DNA from: Actinomortierella ambigua
Lineage: Eukaryota; Mortierellomycota; Mortierellomycetes; Mortierellales; Mortierellaceae
DNA length: 64,000 bases
Assembly: GCA_016098155.1 (NCBI GenBank)
Contig: JAAAJB010000060.1
Location: 26,181-90,180, forward strand
Direction: 5' to 3'
Positions 9,167-21,737 of this stretch are shown piece after piece. Numbering within the stretch: the stretch's first letter is position 1; every line of letters starts with the position of its first letter. The notes beneath the pieces were generated by a model. The model worked only from the letters and a program-made list of their open reading frames with translations. It did no database searches and was not told the origin of the DNA. Made by a program: the position numbers and the translations under genes.

Positions 9167-12100
9167 ATGGCCTCAAGGAGCGCACGAGACAGGTGCAACA
9201 AGATTCTCTCCTGGCTACCTGTGGGTGTCTGTAAGTCACCCTGCATGCCTACGTGGTTCCCATGACGCAATTCCCCGACAATGGAAGCTTCACATCGCAA
9301 TAGCAGAGCTGCTCAATGCACCAGAGAGCCAGCAGATGACCAGTCCAATTGTCGGAGCACTGACCATTCGGCCTCCGCCTTTCCATCACACTTCATTTAG
9401 GCCTCCTGCTGGTAGGATGGAGCTATTCTGTGTTTGTCTTCTCCGTCTGTGGATACCTCTTTGAACATGGAAGGGCCTCTCAAGGTAAACGATGGCTTCC
9501 TTCAAGCGAACCTACTCTGCAGCAGCCTAACTGTCCAGGCGTTTCGTATGCACCGCCTGACCCATACGTTTTTTTTCTTCTTCTGTTGACCCCTCCCACC
9601 CCTTTTGATCTCTCTCCTCTCCTTCTTCCTCCCCTCTCCCTTTCCAACTGACAGGATTGATATTTCTCGCCTTGATTCATCTCATTGTCGTTATGCTCCT
9701 TTGGAGCTTCTTTCTGGCCGCCCTTACATCTCCGGGGTACCCTTCAGAGGTAACAAGGTTGAATGATAATCATCATCCCAAAAAAAAAGGTTGATGGTAT
9801 TGAGATCAACCGATAATTTTACTGTGACCTTATCATTTTTCCACCCAATACAACGTCATTGATTGTGTGTCTTTTCTTCCCTATCGCCGTAGATTCTGGA
9901 TACGATGCATGGACGTTCCAAGCGGAGTATTTACGACGGCGACTCCATCCACGATGACGTTCATGTAGGGCTGCTGGAGCACGGACAATATTCGCTCACA
10001 CACTCGCCAATCTCTGCCACCTCGAGCGTGCGACCGGGGTACCCGCACTCGCCAGGGATGATGACGCCGGGCGATGCCTCGAGTGGTGGCCATGGTCACG
10101 GCCATGGTGGGCATGGTGCTGAAGGGATCGAGGGCTATGAGCGACGAGAACGAGAAGGCGGCGGTAGTGTAACGATAGAGTCGCCGTTCGATCATGGACA
10201 TCGAGTGAGCGATGCATGGAGCCAGCAATATCGGCCCCCATCCCGGCCTCCCACATTTCTGCACCCACCATCATTGTCACCGTCTTCGCATTCACATTCG
10301 CATACAGTGGTGAATATGATGACGGGTGACGACTGCACAGATTCGACAACGCTGCGCAATGCGAGCGTGGATGTCGATGATCATACCCCGCTGGGCATTA
10401 CAACCCAGCGATTTACAGTCAAGAGGGATGGTACAATGCGATATTGTCAAAAGTGCAAGTATGTCGACCACCACAAAAAAAAAAAAAAAAATCCCTCGCG
10501 TATGGTTTTGGAAAGGGATTAGGCTTCTTTGAAAAAAGTTCATCTGTCTCACCCTCATAACCAAACTCTTGTACCGACAATAGCTTCGAGAAACCAGACC
10601 GAACACATCACTGGTAGGTTTTGAAGATCGCTTTTGCCCCCACGCGTCGCCCTAAGGCGCACAAAATTTTCATTGATTAAGTCTCTTTATTCTCTCTGTC
10701 TCTCATATTTAGTTCCTCGTGCAAACGATGTGTGCTCAAGATGGATCAGTATGTGCCTTAGTAACTTTTGGATTGATAGCAAGATGGCATGGACATTCTT
10801 CTCTGGGTCCCAAATTTCCGTTCATCATAACGATTGACTTTTTTTTTCTCTCTCTTGAATCTAGTCACTGTCCTTGGCTCAATAACTGTGTTGGCCACAA
10901 GAATCACAAGTCATTTTATGTAATTTTGCAACCACAAAATTGAATCGATTTAAAGGTACTGGGATCTATGTCGCTCCATGGACAAATAGCACTTCGACTG
11001 ACTTTTTTTTCTTCTGACCTGTAGTTGTTCGTCTTGTGGACAGCTGTATATTGTGTGGCCGTTGTTGCCTGCACTATACCCGTGGCAGCGGATGCCTTTA
11101 GTCATCCCTATGTAAGTGGGTCGCCATTTAATATTCCCTCCTTTGCTCCACAAAGTCGTTTAAGATTACCCTGTACTCACCAATTATTGCTTGTGTACAC
11201 TTTTAGGAGACCACATTCACGCAGGCTCACTGGGTGTTTTTAATCTTGGCAGGGATCATCTTTGGTCTCTGCTTGGTTCCCTTTGCGATCCACCATACCC
11301 TTTTAATGCGGCAAAACAAGACGACGATCGAGAGCTTTGAGAAACACAAGTATCGAATGGGCTCCACAGGCGAGGTGCTTCAAAGTCGCATGCTCAATGT
11401 CTTTGATATCGGAGCAAAGTAAGGCTGCGCAAGTCGAAAGGGTCATATCGGGTTGTTGGTTTTATCTTGGTTTCTGCGCTTATTTTATGTTGTTTTGTTT
11501 GTTCAATATTTGCTGGTTCTCCGGGGCATTTGTCTTACACAAAACGACGCCACCCACACCACTCCATCCACCCATATATTACATTCACCTGGTTTCTAGG
11601 AAAAACTTTGTCCAAGTCTTGGGGCCGGTCTGGTACCTGTGGTTCATTCCAGTACGCAACTCACTCGGAGATGGCTGGAGTTTTCCTGCGAACGAATACG
11701 GCAAGAACCTGTTACGGAGCACGCAGCAGGATGTCTACTCTGGTCACTCGACTCTGGTGAGTATGCCACTTATTTCAAGTTCGTTCCACATCAACAGCAA
11801 CCATAACAACCAAAGCCATGCACAACAGCATCCACCGCAGGATTTCTACGCTTCCTCACATGCAGCCAGTGCTGCCGATGGTACTGAGAGTAGCAGTGGT
11901 AGCAGCAGTCATGGTCATGGTCATGGTAGTGGTGGTGATGGTGGTGGTGTAGGAGGAGTAGGAGGAGGTCAAGGATTCGGAGGTACAAGTAGAAGAGGAT
12001 CGCAAGGGTTTTACGCGATGGGCGGCGGTGGTGGTGGCGGCAGCAGTGCAAGGAATGGCCTACCGTTTCGCACAAACGCGGCCTCGCCAGCGTTTTCCAC

Positions 12101-12602
12101 CACATCATCATATTCGACGTCGACAACCACGTCAGCGTCCGATCACCATCTCCACCATCACCATTATCATCACCATCATCATCATCATCACCAACCACCG
12201 GAGTGGCCTCAGAGTATAGAGAACCATGACCATGATCAGCATGGCCACCAGGAGGGTCCTCCACAGAGCCAGTGGGGCGACAGCAGCGATCTCGATGAGA
12301 ATGCTTACCATCGTCGTGACAGCGATAGTGACCTCGATGATCGGCCGCGGTTCCGGCCCCGGACGCCACGGCGGAAATTCTACCGACGGTATCAAGGCTA
12401 CATGTACAACAACAATAACAATCCCGGTGCTGGCCTTCCTGATGTTGCAAGTCCTTCAGCGGCCCGTTCTCGCCTTGGTGCTGGTACAAGAGGGAGCAGC
12501 GAGGACGATGCCGACGACGATGACGACGGACAAGATATTGAGCCAGAAGAGTATATCTACGACAGTGATGAGCAAGCAACCATCCGTTTCACGGAGCGCT
12601 AG
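9167..12602 (+). CDS. DHHC-type protein S-palmitoyltransferase with large low-complexity inserts
   Basis: Integral membrane enzyme that attaches palmitate to cysteines of target proteins. Ten exons: 9167-9230, 9401-9484, 9655-9749, 9893-10458, 10584-10613, 10713-10748, 10865-10919, 11025-11111, 11207-11418 and 11600-12602; all phases agree, giving 743 residues. Two N-terminal membrane segments surround SWLPVGVCLLLVGWSYS and LIHLIVVMLLWSFF, followed by TSPGYP. The cysteine-rich domain has YCQKCNFEKPDRTHHC, then CKRCVLKMDHHCPWLNNC (DHHC at about 291-294), with VGHKNHKSFY after it. Two more membrane segments follow. Unusual points are a ~180-residue loop between segment 2 and the zinc domain, rich in His-Gly (GHGHGGHG), and a long cytosolic tail with Gly runs, a poly-His stretch near residue 605 and an acidic end. 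The tail may be shorter if an extra intron begins at 11757 (GTGAGT). Confidence 0.9.
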
Positions 12603-12995
12603 AGCTTTCTCCTTACCCAAAAACACATCCTTATTCCTATATTATTTCATTTTTTTTTTGTGAGTGTGCATTTTTTTTAAATAATTCTATTGCAGAAGGC
12701 GAGTGCTTTTTTTTGCAAACCACAAAACACTTTGTGTTTTCTTTTGGGATTCATTTCAATGTTGGGTTTTTTGGATGGTGAAACTAAGCTGGCTAGCTTC
12801 AAAAGGCATTTTTTTCATGATTATGAAGAAACAAACACAATGAGGGGGGAAAAGAAAAACCCGCGAGGCTATTAACATGCGTGAGGATGATTGACGAGGA
12901 AAAGGAGGAGGGTGTGGAGAAAAAGAACAAGATCAAGGCGAGGATGAACAGAACAAAAGAGGGCGTCGAAAAAACAAAAAAACAGAAAGTCTGCT
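12603..12995. other. Convergent 3' flanks of the DHHC and COX5 genes
   Basis: About 390 A/T-rich bases with several T and A runs, between two converging stop codons. It should contain both 3' UTRs. No gene, repeat array or RNA gene is visible. Confidence 0.4.
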
Positions 12996-14233
12996 TTAGT
13001 GGCCATCGACGAAACCCTTGCCCTTGTAGCCTTCTGAGGCAACACCAGTGATGGGGTTGATCTTGTTCTCGCGAGCGTACTCGTTGGAGGCCTCCTGCCA
13101 CTCCTTGGACAGGGTCGAGGGGCGCTCACCACCTACAAGGAGGAAGAGTACAAAATTTGCGATGAGTCTTCTTTTTTTACATAATAGGAAAAGCGAAAGA
13201 GAGACAACGGACACAAAAAGTGTACATTGCAAGAGCAAGACCGAAAACAGCATTCTTACCCTTGGAGCGGATCCACATGAAGAGAGCGGTGGTAACGGCC
13301 AGGACAGTGGCGGTACCAGCAAAGACCTTGAGGCCGTGGTTAGGGCCGGTCAAGGGGGCACGGGCACCGTGGGGGCCGAAGGAGACCCAGTAGGCTAACA
13401 AAGAATGAAATGGTACGCGAGTGGGGAGGGTGAGAAGTTAGAGGGGGACACGCGCTTTTCAGTGGAGGGGCGGGGGGGGGGCATAGCCTTCGCCTAAAAC
13501 GGGCTATCGAATTTTTGGCAGACGGAGGAAAGGGGAGAGAGGGTGGCGGCTGAGAGGGGCAGAGAGAGATTCGGATCCTGCATCCGGTCAGTGACGCCAA
13601 ACACGCCACACAGTGGTCGGTCCATGCTGACTCCATCCTCACACATGGTTCCGGTGTGGCCCAACGGACGCGTTGTATAGGAGGCATGGAGAGCAGAGAG
13701 GGTCATGAAGGTTGTCAGGGGGTGTTGGGCGAATGGGTGAGTAATCGGCATGGGTTTGTTCGGGGTTGATCTGTGGGTGCACGGGGGAAGGGGAGGTGTG
13801 AGGCCGGTGGGAACAGAAGGAGGACTGAGGGAGTATATTGCAGGCCAATGTTTTTGTGTTCGGAGCATCGGATACAAGAGGCGAGAGACAGGTTCGGAAA
13901 GAGCAGAAAAAAAATATTCGCGAGAGCTGTTGGCCTCGTCCAAAGGGGGGTGGGGGGGCGGAGGGTGTCGAAGAAGGAAGGGTGAATGAGTGAGAGGGCA
14001 GAGGGAGGAGGGAAGGTGCACAATGGCGTACCAGCCTTCTTCTGGTCGACGGTCATCTTGGACCAGTCGCCAGCCTGGAGCTGCTCCAGCTGCTTGGAGA
14101 GCGAAGCCTGCTCCTGTGCAGAGAGACGGTTCCAGCGGAGCTCGAGGTTGGTCAGAGGGACCTCGGAGGCAGTGGAGGCGAAGCGCTTCTGGGCGACAGC
14201 GCGGACGGCGGGGCGGGCGACGCGGGACAGCAT
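12996..14233 (-). CDS. COX5: Cytochrome c oxidase subunit 5 (COX IV family)
   Basis: Nuclear-encoded inner-membrane subunit of respiratory complex IV. Exons are 14233-14032, 13394-13260 and 13132-12996, all phase 1 junctions, giving 157 residues, the usual size. The N-terminus is a typical matrix-targeting presequence (MLSRVARPAVRAVAQKRFAS). The family core NLELRWNRLS, WSKMTVDQKKAAYWVSFGPHG and RAP follows, then a single membrane helix (VFAGTATVLAVTTALFMWI) and an intermembrane-space tail containing RPSTLSKEWQEASNEYA. The first intron is 637 nt and holds GC-rich sequence without a recognisable gene. It shares a 570-bp promoter region with the divergent deubiquitinase gene. Confidence 0.95.
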
Positions 14234-14805
14234 GGTGAAATGAATGGGCGGAAGGGGGAGGGGAGAGAGAGTGTGTGATGGAATCAATGCAATCTGGCTG
14301 AGGGTGAAGGGAGAAAGGAGCGAAGCAAAATAATGCCGAAAACTGATATCGACGCATCGTGGAATTGATCAGAGTCGCACCAGTTGTGATCTCTGATGCA
14401 CTGATACGTTGATACTGATACGCTGACAGCACCCCCTCAACTTCCTCCACTCTCCCCCCCCCCTCAGCTGCGACTTTGGCTCTGCCTCTATCTACCTTGT
14501 CACTCGAGGAAGCAAAAAAAAAGGGTTCTTCTCCACTCACATCTTGCATCCATTGCTGATCTTTTGGGCAAAGCATTCCTCCTCTCTATTGCTCATTCCC
14601 TCCCTCATCCTTGTTGCCCCTCTCACCCTGCACTCTTCCCTCCTCCTCTCTCCCACCCTCTCTCCTCCTGCTTCCTATTGCTCGGACACAAAACCGAAGC
14701 ACGGACAACTCCAGTCACTTAAACAACATACCCGTTCCTTTCACATTCAAGCGAGACGGAGAGTGTTGCTTCCACTCGCTTACCATCGCGCCCCCCTACC
14801 AATCC
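14234..14805. other. Shared divergent promoter of COX5 and the deubiquitinase gene
   Basis: About 570 bases between two divergent starts, strongly pyrimidine-rich on the plus strand toward 14600-14680, typical of the leader region of plus-strand genes in this window. No protein-coding frame of substance. Confidence 0.4.
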
Positions 14806-17397
14806 ATGCAAAGCTTGGTTAAGGTACACATTCATCTGTGACCAACACCGACCTAAACGGAAATGAGAATCACACCTCCAGCACGAGATGCATGCATCGT
14901 TTAGTAATCAACCTTCTATCCTCTCCTTTTTTCTCGACTGCTCTCTCTCTAGACATACAACCCACACCAAGGGCCTGCGTTCGGACAGTTGACCAGAGAA
15001 GAAATCAGCAGTGTTGTCTCAAAGGATGATGACGCGGTAAGGGGCCGTTGATATTTGTTCGCTTTGCTGTGTAAACGTGATCGCCTTGGTGCATTAGGTT
15101 GCCTTGGTGGCAAACAGACCATGTCTCCTCACTATTTGTTATTGTTTGGACCATTAGGTCATTTGGTCAATAGGAAAACGTTCAAAAGGTGAGAAGGGGC
15201 AAGAGTAAAGAAAATCTTGACAATCGATGAATCGACTGCTCTCAGGTGTTCCATACTCACCCCGCTATCTTGTTTCTTGTCCGCCATGTCCAGGCACCTT
15301 CCCTGCTAGAGTAAATGGACGCTCGCGCGACTCTGGAGCCATCGCAGCTCCCGAACAAACTGTGAATGCAGAACCACCAGTCAATGGCACCACCACCACC
15401 ACCACCACAACAACAACAACAACAACAACAGTTCCGGAAACTCCATCAAAGCCTGCTCAGCCGCCAGCTCCCAAGAGCTGGGCAGGTCTCTTCCAATCGT
15501 CCAAGCCTGCGGGTGTGACTCCTGCCCACCCTCCAACGGCCCCTACCACATCCGCAGCACAGGCTGGAAATCTGGACGTCAATGGATCAAAGTTTAGCGG
15601 ACTTGCAGGCGTCCTTCATCACTACAAGCCAACTTACCGTAGTAACTTGATCCAACCTCGAGGACTCGTCAACAATGGCAACATGTGCTTCATGAACGCT
15701 GTAAGTGAGAGAGGCAGAGGACATTTGGCTGACATGCGATTCGGATTCTTTTTCCTGTCAGGGGTTTACTCACCAACCGCACGCCATTTTAACTTCTACT
15801 AGGTCCTGCACCCCCTCTCGCACTGCCCTCCATTCTACAATCTTATGATGCAGATCGGTCAGAATGTTGCACACAGCTTCAACAGTAGCACTCCTCTTCT
15901 TGACTCTTTGTAAGATCTTTTATGCGACTAGATTCCTTTTATTTGTTGTTGTTGGAGATTTCGATGTCTAACCTCTTTGCTACTACATGTATGTCACAAA
16001 TAGGATAATGTTTATGAACGAGTTCCCCGTCCCCAAGAAGCCCCAAGAGTTTGGATCGCCTCTTGTACCCGAGTATGTGTACGATGCCCTTCGTGGATTG
16101 AAGCGGTTCGATTCGATCCGAGGACGCCAAGAGGACTGTCAGGAGTTTTTGGGCTACTTGCTGGATGGTCTCCACGAAGAGTTTTTGGCGACGATGAAGG
16201 AGAGCCCCAAGCCGGTCCAGGCGAACGGCACTCACCATGGGCATGAGAATGGCGGCACCAGTGACGCGAACGACGATGACGAGTGGATGGAGATCACTGG
16301 ACCAAAGAACAAGGCGTCGTTTACACGCTCGACACATTTCCAGGAGACGCCCATCTCGACCATCTTCTCGGGCCAACTTCGGTCAATTCTTCGCATTCCC
16401 TCTCAAAAGGATTCTGTGACGCTGGAGCCCTTCCAGATGCTGCAGTTGGACTTGACACCGGATAATGTGGTCACGATTGAGGATGCGCTGCTCAACACGA
16501 CCATTCCAGAGGTGCTGGATGGATTCACGAGCTCGGAACGTGGGGGCGCCACTGTGGACGCTACCAAGAAGATCTTTATCGAAAGCGTGCCTCCCGTCCT
16601 GATCCTCCATCTCAAGCGATTCATCTACAAGGATGGAACGACCCAAAAACTTCACAAGGAGGTTGGCTACAAGACAACACTCGATCTGCAGCCTGGTATG
16701 ATCTCTACCTTGTGTTGTTGCTGCTCTGACCCCAAAGGAAAATGATGGATGACTATTATCATGTCGTATACTCATTTCCCTCTGTGCCCCTCCTCTTTCT
16801 TCCCTTATTTCCTTAGAACTCATCTCGCCTGCCCGCCGAGGATCTGGCCCAATTCATTACAAGCTGTTTGGCGTGGTGTATCATCATGGCAGGAATGCAT
16901 CGGGTGGCCACTACACATGTGACATCTTGCGGCAGAACAACGAATGGCTGCACATTGACGACACGGTCATCACGCAAATCACAGAAGCGGATGTGGCAGT
17001 GGATGCCAACAAGTCAAACGACCGTGGACTACCACTCCAACCTTCCTCGCGGTCACCAGCAACGCCAGGCACGCCTTCTGGCCTGAGCGCGGCAAGTGAC
17101 TTTGGTGGAGCGTCGGCATTGGCGGCGGCGTTAGCCGCTTCTACGATGCAGGCGAGCAAGCAGAGTGATGGAGTGGCCTATGTGTTATTCTATATCCGTT
17201 CGGACGCGACAACAGCTTCATCCTCATCATCAGACGCGACGAATGGCGTCCATCCAACGTCTCCCTTGTCCTATTTATCGACGGCTTCACCATCAGCGAC
17301 GAGAACACACCCGAAGAGTGGCGCAGGACGGCCGGCTTCGATGGTGAATGGACATGGGCAGTCGAAGAACCAAGGGTGGAGTGTGCCCAAGAAATAG
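14806..17397 (+). CDS. UBP3: Ubiquitin carboxyl-terminal hydrolase, USP10/Ubp3-like
   Basis: Cysteine protease that removes ubiquitin from substrates; Ubp3/USP10 act on vesicle coat proteins, ribosomes and stress-granule pathways. Seven exons in consistent phase: 14806-14823, 14953-15036, 15158-15188, 15246-15700, 15803-15909, 16004-16695 and 16817-17397, giving 655 residues. The Cys box is LVNNGNMCFMNAVLHPLSHC, with Cys at about 192; the QEDCQEFLGYLLDGLHEE box follows; the His box is NASGGHYTCDI, with His at about 494, and EWLHIDDT after it. An Asn/Asp-rich acidic insert (DANDDDEWMEI) sits inside the catalytic domain, as in USP10 relatives. The variable N-terminus has a run of about 14 Thr encoded by ACC/ACA repeats. 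Near the start PAFGQLTREE resembles the FGDF motif by which USP10 binds G3BP. The first three small exons are predicted from splice consensus and phase only. Confidence 0.9.
15390..15431 (+). repeat. ACC/ACA trinucleotide tract encoding poly-Thr
   Basis: Consecutive ACC then ACA codons inside exon 4 of the deubiquitinase gene encode an uninterrupted run of about 14 threonines in the disordered N-terminal region. It is likely length-variable between strains. Confidence 0.85.
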
Positions 17398-18478
17398 ACG
17401 TGAACTTTTCCTCCACGTTTCTCAGTGATGCAAGAGGAGAAGATGGAGCACAATTTGGCGATTCCAGGCTTTCAGGAATTTGATTGTTTACAAAAAAAAA
17501 ATACCCAACAGGAAGATGAGTTGGTCGGGCGCGGCCAAGTAGGGCAGGCAGGCATGGCGTGCCTCTTTTTTCATTCATTCTTTCTTTCTTTTCGTCTTTC
17601 TATTTTTTTTCTTTCTTTCCTTTTTTCTTTCTTTTTTCCTTTTCTACTTTCATTTACGAGTCGTCGGCCATTTTTTTCTGATGTGTAGTGTGTTCATCTT
17701 TTCTCAGTTTTATATAGTTTGTGCTTCTTTGTTTTATTTTTTTTTTCCAAGCGGGCTGGAAAAGAAGGGAAAAAAAGATTGTTGATTCCGTAGTCTGCAT
17801 TTTCTCACAAAAAAATACAAAGCACACTTGCATCTCAATTAACAACGATGATGTACAAGCAATTTTTGTATTCAGAAAGTGCTGTCGACCGTAAGATGTG
17901 GCTACAGCAGTAATATTCAAGGCAAGGCAGGGCAGAGAAGCGTCCGGGGGAGTGATGTTCATTGTCACCACTTCCACATTACGGCATTTACCCCAACCCC
18001 CTGTACCATGTACGAAGAAGTTGCCTTTTCTTCCATCTTCTGATTTCTGCTGATACAACGAGGGGGGGGTGGAGCTGCTTGATTATCATGCCTCGAGTGT
18101 GTGCCTTGGGCCATTTGGTGATCGCTTGTACGGAATGGTATGAAGGCTTCAAAGAGGAATAAGTAGATTGCTCGCAGTAGGCGAGGGTTGAGTCTCTATC
18201 GAGTGGACCGCGTTCACCTTACTAGTTGGGGCTTTCTAGTCATGATTCCCAACATGGTGAACACAACATGCCGAAGACTCTTTCTGCTCTCCGACCTTTT
18301 CTCTTCTCCATTTTTCCAACCTCATCCTTTCCTCAGTTTTTCTCCCCCTTTTTGCACCTTTTTTTTTCTCCACTTCATTTCCTCAAAGGCATTAATTCAC
18401 CCCCCCCCCGCCCTTCGTACAGCCCTACCTCATCTTTTTTTTTCTACGAGAGCAACGCACAGACAGCACCTCTAAGAC
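17398..18478. other. Intergenic region before chitin deacetylase
   Basis: About 1.1 kb between two plus-strand genes. It begins with a T-rich block with TTTC repeats (17571-17660) and ends with a pyrimidine-rich leader (18280-18440) just before the chitin deacetylase start. I find no supported gene. Confidence 0.4.
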
Positions 18479-19875
18479 ATGCGTCCAATTACGTGGACCA
18501 CCATAGCCGCGGCGTTGGCGGTCATTTGCCTCTCGTCGCCTGTAGTGGGCGAGATGCCCAAGAACCAGCAGAAGAAGTACCCGCCAAAGGATGAGATCCC
18601 AAACCTGAAGTCGCCACAAATGAAGAAGTGGATGGCAGAGATTGACTGGAGCAAGGTCCCCAAAATCCCAATGTCCAAGGCCAACCGCCCCGAGTGTCCA
18701 GAGTGTCCCGAGGACAAAAAGAAGATCCCCAAGGATTCGTGTTGGTGGACATGTGGTGGATGCGTCGCCAAGGATGATGTGGAGAAGTGTCCAAAGGCAA
18801 AGTCTTGGGGCTTGACATATGATGATGGTCCGAGTGAGGACACGCCACGTCTTCTCAAGAAGCTCAAAGCTTCCAATGCTACCGCGACGTTCTTTATTGT
18901 TGGCAGTCGTGTACTCGAATATCCAGAACTCTTAAAGCAGCAAGTTCGCGAGGGTCATCACCTTGCTATCCACAGTGAGTAACTGATTGTTGTTTTTGGA
19001 GTGGTTGATTATTCGAAGCTATTTCATCGACGTATGCCCTTACAGTTATGTACATCGTGAGTACCATGCACCTACCACTCACACAAACCCCACCTTATCC
19101 CTCCCCCCTTTCCTTGAACACCGCGCCTTCACCTTTCCTTCCCCACTCTAAAGCATGGTCGCATCAGGGCATGACGTCGCTGTCGAATGAGGAAGTAGTG
19201 GCCGAGCTCAAGTGGGCGGAGCAGATCATTTTTGACGTGACAGGTCTAAAGACAAAGTACTGGCGGCCACCCTATGGTGACGTGGACAACCGGGTGCGCG
19301 AGATTGCACGGCAATTTGGGTACAAGACGGTGATCTGGACGAAGGAGTGGGATTCCAATGACTGGCAGCTACCCGAAAAGACCATTACGACCAAGCAAGT
19401 GTACCGCAACTTCAAGTGGGCCCTGTCGACCCTGCCAAAACTCAAGTATGGTCCCATCACGCTCGAGCACGACCTCTTTGAATCGGACGTCAATGTCGCC
19501 CATGCCTTGCTCGACATGGGTATTGCCAAGGGACTCGACCCCATGGACATTGCGCGCTGCCTCAGCGACGATCGCCCCTATCAAAACTCGCCCGTGAAGA
19601 AGGTTGATCCCCCCAAGAAGCCCGCCCTGCCGCAGCTACCCCAGTCGCCGCCCCCGCAAGTCGCCGCAAAGCCAGTGGCTGCCGTTGAGGAAGAAGAAGC
19701 CAAGGCCCCTCCTGCGGCTGCGCCACCAAAGAAGGTCGAAGACGAAGTGAAGCCAGCGGCGGACAACGGAGAGATTGACGCCCAAGGCACCAAAAAGCTG
19801 GGAGCCGGTATTCGCGTCCAGTGGGGAGCCTCTGCGGTTGCAGTCGTTGTTGCTACCGCTGCCTTCCTGCTCTAG
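18479..19875 (+). CDS. Chitin deacetylase, GPI-anchored polysaccharide deacetylase (CE4)
   Basis: Secreted metal-dependent enzyme that converts chitin to chitosan in the cell wall. Exons 18479-18974 and 19154-19875 give 405 residues. A signal peptide spans about residues 1-24 (hydrophobic TIAAALAVICLSSPVVG). A Cys-rich stretch (residues 73-104, with CWWTCGGC) precedes the NodB domain, as in Mucoromycota relatives. The CE4 motifs are present: TYDDGPS with the catalytic/metal Asp pair near 115-116; HTWSH near 165-169, whose first Thr codon is split by the intron; RPPYGDVDNR; a DSNDW segment; and ITLEHDL. A Pro/Ala/Lys/Glu-rich linker follows, ending in a hydrophobic C-terminus (ASAVAVVVATAAFLL) consistent with a GPI signal. 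The 179-nt intron is well supported because it restores the metal-binding motif. Confidence 0.94.
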
Positions 19876-21737
19876 GCTGACTACTAGAACGGGAGGGAAG
19901 AAAAATGGAAAATACTCCACATACATACGCAGACTAAAAGAAGCAGTAAAGACTGGTGCGATGAGGGGAGGAAAGGGGAGGGGGGCAGGAGGAAGGATGG
20001 GAGGTCCTGGACTTCATTACCTACATTAAACCACACTTCATTACACAAAAGCAACAAGAAAAGAAAAACGAAAACAAAAAATCCTGGGCAAATGGAGGTC
20101 CCAAGACGGGGCATCTCCGACATATATAGTGAACCACTCCAAGCATGGCGACCATGGATGCGTCGCAGGTACAGCTATTTTTTTTTTGCTACTTTTTGCT
20201 CTTTCATCGAATGTTGCAGACATCCAATATCAGCCATTTTTTAAAACCACGAGAGTGCCTCAGCGCACCTCAAAGGACCATTGAATCCCTGTTTGCGGTA
20301 GCAGGGCAAGGAGAGCTCAGGGAGAGGCAGAGATAGTGGACAAGAGAGAACAGAGAGAGAGACTGTGTGTGTGTGCTGTGCATGTGTCTGGGGGGAAAAT
20401 GTACTGTATTAGAACAAAAGAAAATGAGGGGAAACGAAAGGGATGCTCGCACGAGCCCATTGCTCCCATTACTTGAAAAGCACAGAAACGAGTGAAGGAA
20501 AAAGGGTGGGAGGAACGTACGACACAGACAGAGCATGGCGTGGCCTGCACATGCCTCCTGCCAGGAAGTACAAGAAGGGTTCCCTAAACGAGAGGGGAGA
20601 GGGCGGGAAGAACTCTTTCCTGAACCCTGTGCTAATGCGTTTGTTTGTGGATGTGAACACACACGAACCCATTTCTCAATGTGGTGTGGGCGAGTAAGTT
20701 AGCTCACGTCAGGCGAGCAGCGCAATGTTGCCACATCGCCCAGACCCTTCCTCCCCTTGACCATTTGTAACCTTTGTCGGATAGAACACCAGATTTCCCA
20801 GATAGTTCTCCCCTCTGCCATCTCTCCTTTAAGATGGTCTCCTCGCACACACACACACACACCCCTTTCCTTCCGTGTTCGTGTGCTGCCCATGATTTCC
20901 AGCCGCCATTCTGGCCCCTCCGACCCCCTTTCGTTTGTTTGCTCGTCGAAGTGTGTCCACAATGGTCGCCTGCCCATGGTTTTGCCTCTTCATGTGTGGG
21001 TGTGCTTATGGTTCCTGATCAACCCAGCTATCAGCATCTTTCTTGTGTAGCAGACTTGTTTCCTCCAACTCTTTGGACCCTTGCTCCGTTCTCTTCTCTC
21101 TTTTTTTTATTTTTATAAATGCTTCATTTTGGACTCATCAATACCTATCATCTTGCTCAATATGAATATGGCATGGGTTAACAACGTCCCGCTCTAATAC
21201 GATATATGGGAAGTTCTCTCGTGTTATGGAGGAGTCAAGAGGGCTGGAGAAAAGAGCGTCAAGAATGACGAGAAGAAGGTGGATGATGGCACGCCATAGC
21301 ACTTGCAGACGCCATGGGTGATTTTTTTGGGTTGGCTCTTCGCTCCATTACTGTGCAACACTGACTCCTTTTCAACGATCGCAGACGACCACCTGGTGTA
21401 CACCATGGGTTTATCTTCCTGCGTCTGTTGTCCTGTATTGTTAGATCTCTGCTCGACTGCCACTTTCTCCCATTCTCTCTTTTTCTTCCTTTCTCTCTGA
21501 CTTTATTGTTCGGCAATCTTCCCTTTCATCCATTGAGAATCATCCGGCCTATAGTGTACATATAGGGCCTGTTTGCTGTTCTTTACTACCCATTGCCTCA
21601 TCTTCCATCCCGCTCCTGCCCTCCTCCTCCTCCCTCTTTGGCTCCATTTCGTCTTTCTTTTCTTCGACACGAGCTTTTCATCTCTCCCGTCTCTACATCC
21701 CCCATTCGTGTGTGTGGGCTTCTTCACCCCAGGTCTC
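19876..21737. other. Intergenic region with a CA microsatellite
   Basis: About 1.9 kb between two plus-strand genes. It contains a short (CA)n run at 20847-20863 and scattered pyrimidine-rich sequence, rising just before the next gene (21480-21730). No frame with protein-like conservation, no splice-linked exons and no RNA gene were found. Confidence 0.45.

Noticed and set aside
11758..11800. Definite extra intron in the last DHHC exon
   Set aside because: A donor exists, but I found no convincing acceptor with a pyrimidine tract that improves the protein, so the exon was left intact and the point reported only as a question.
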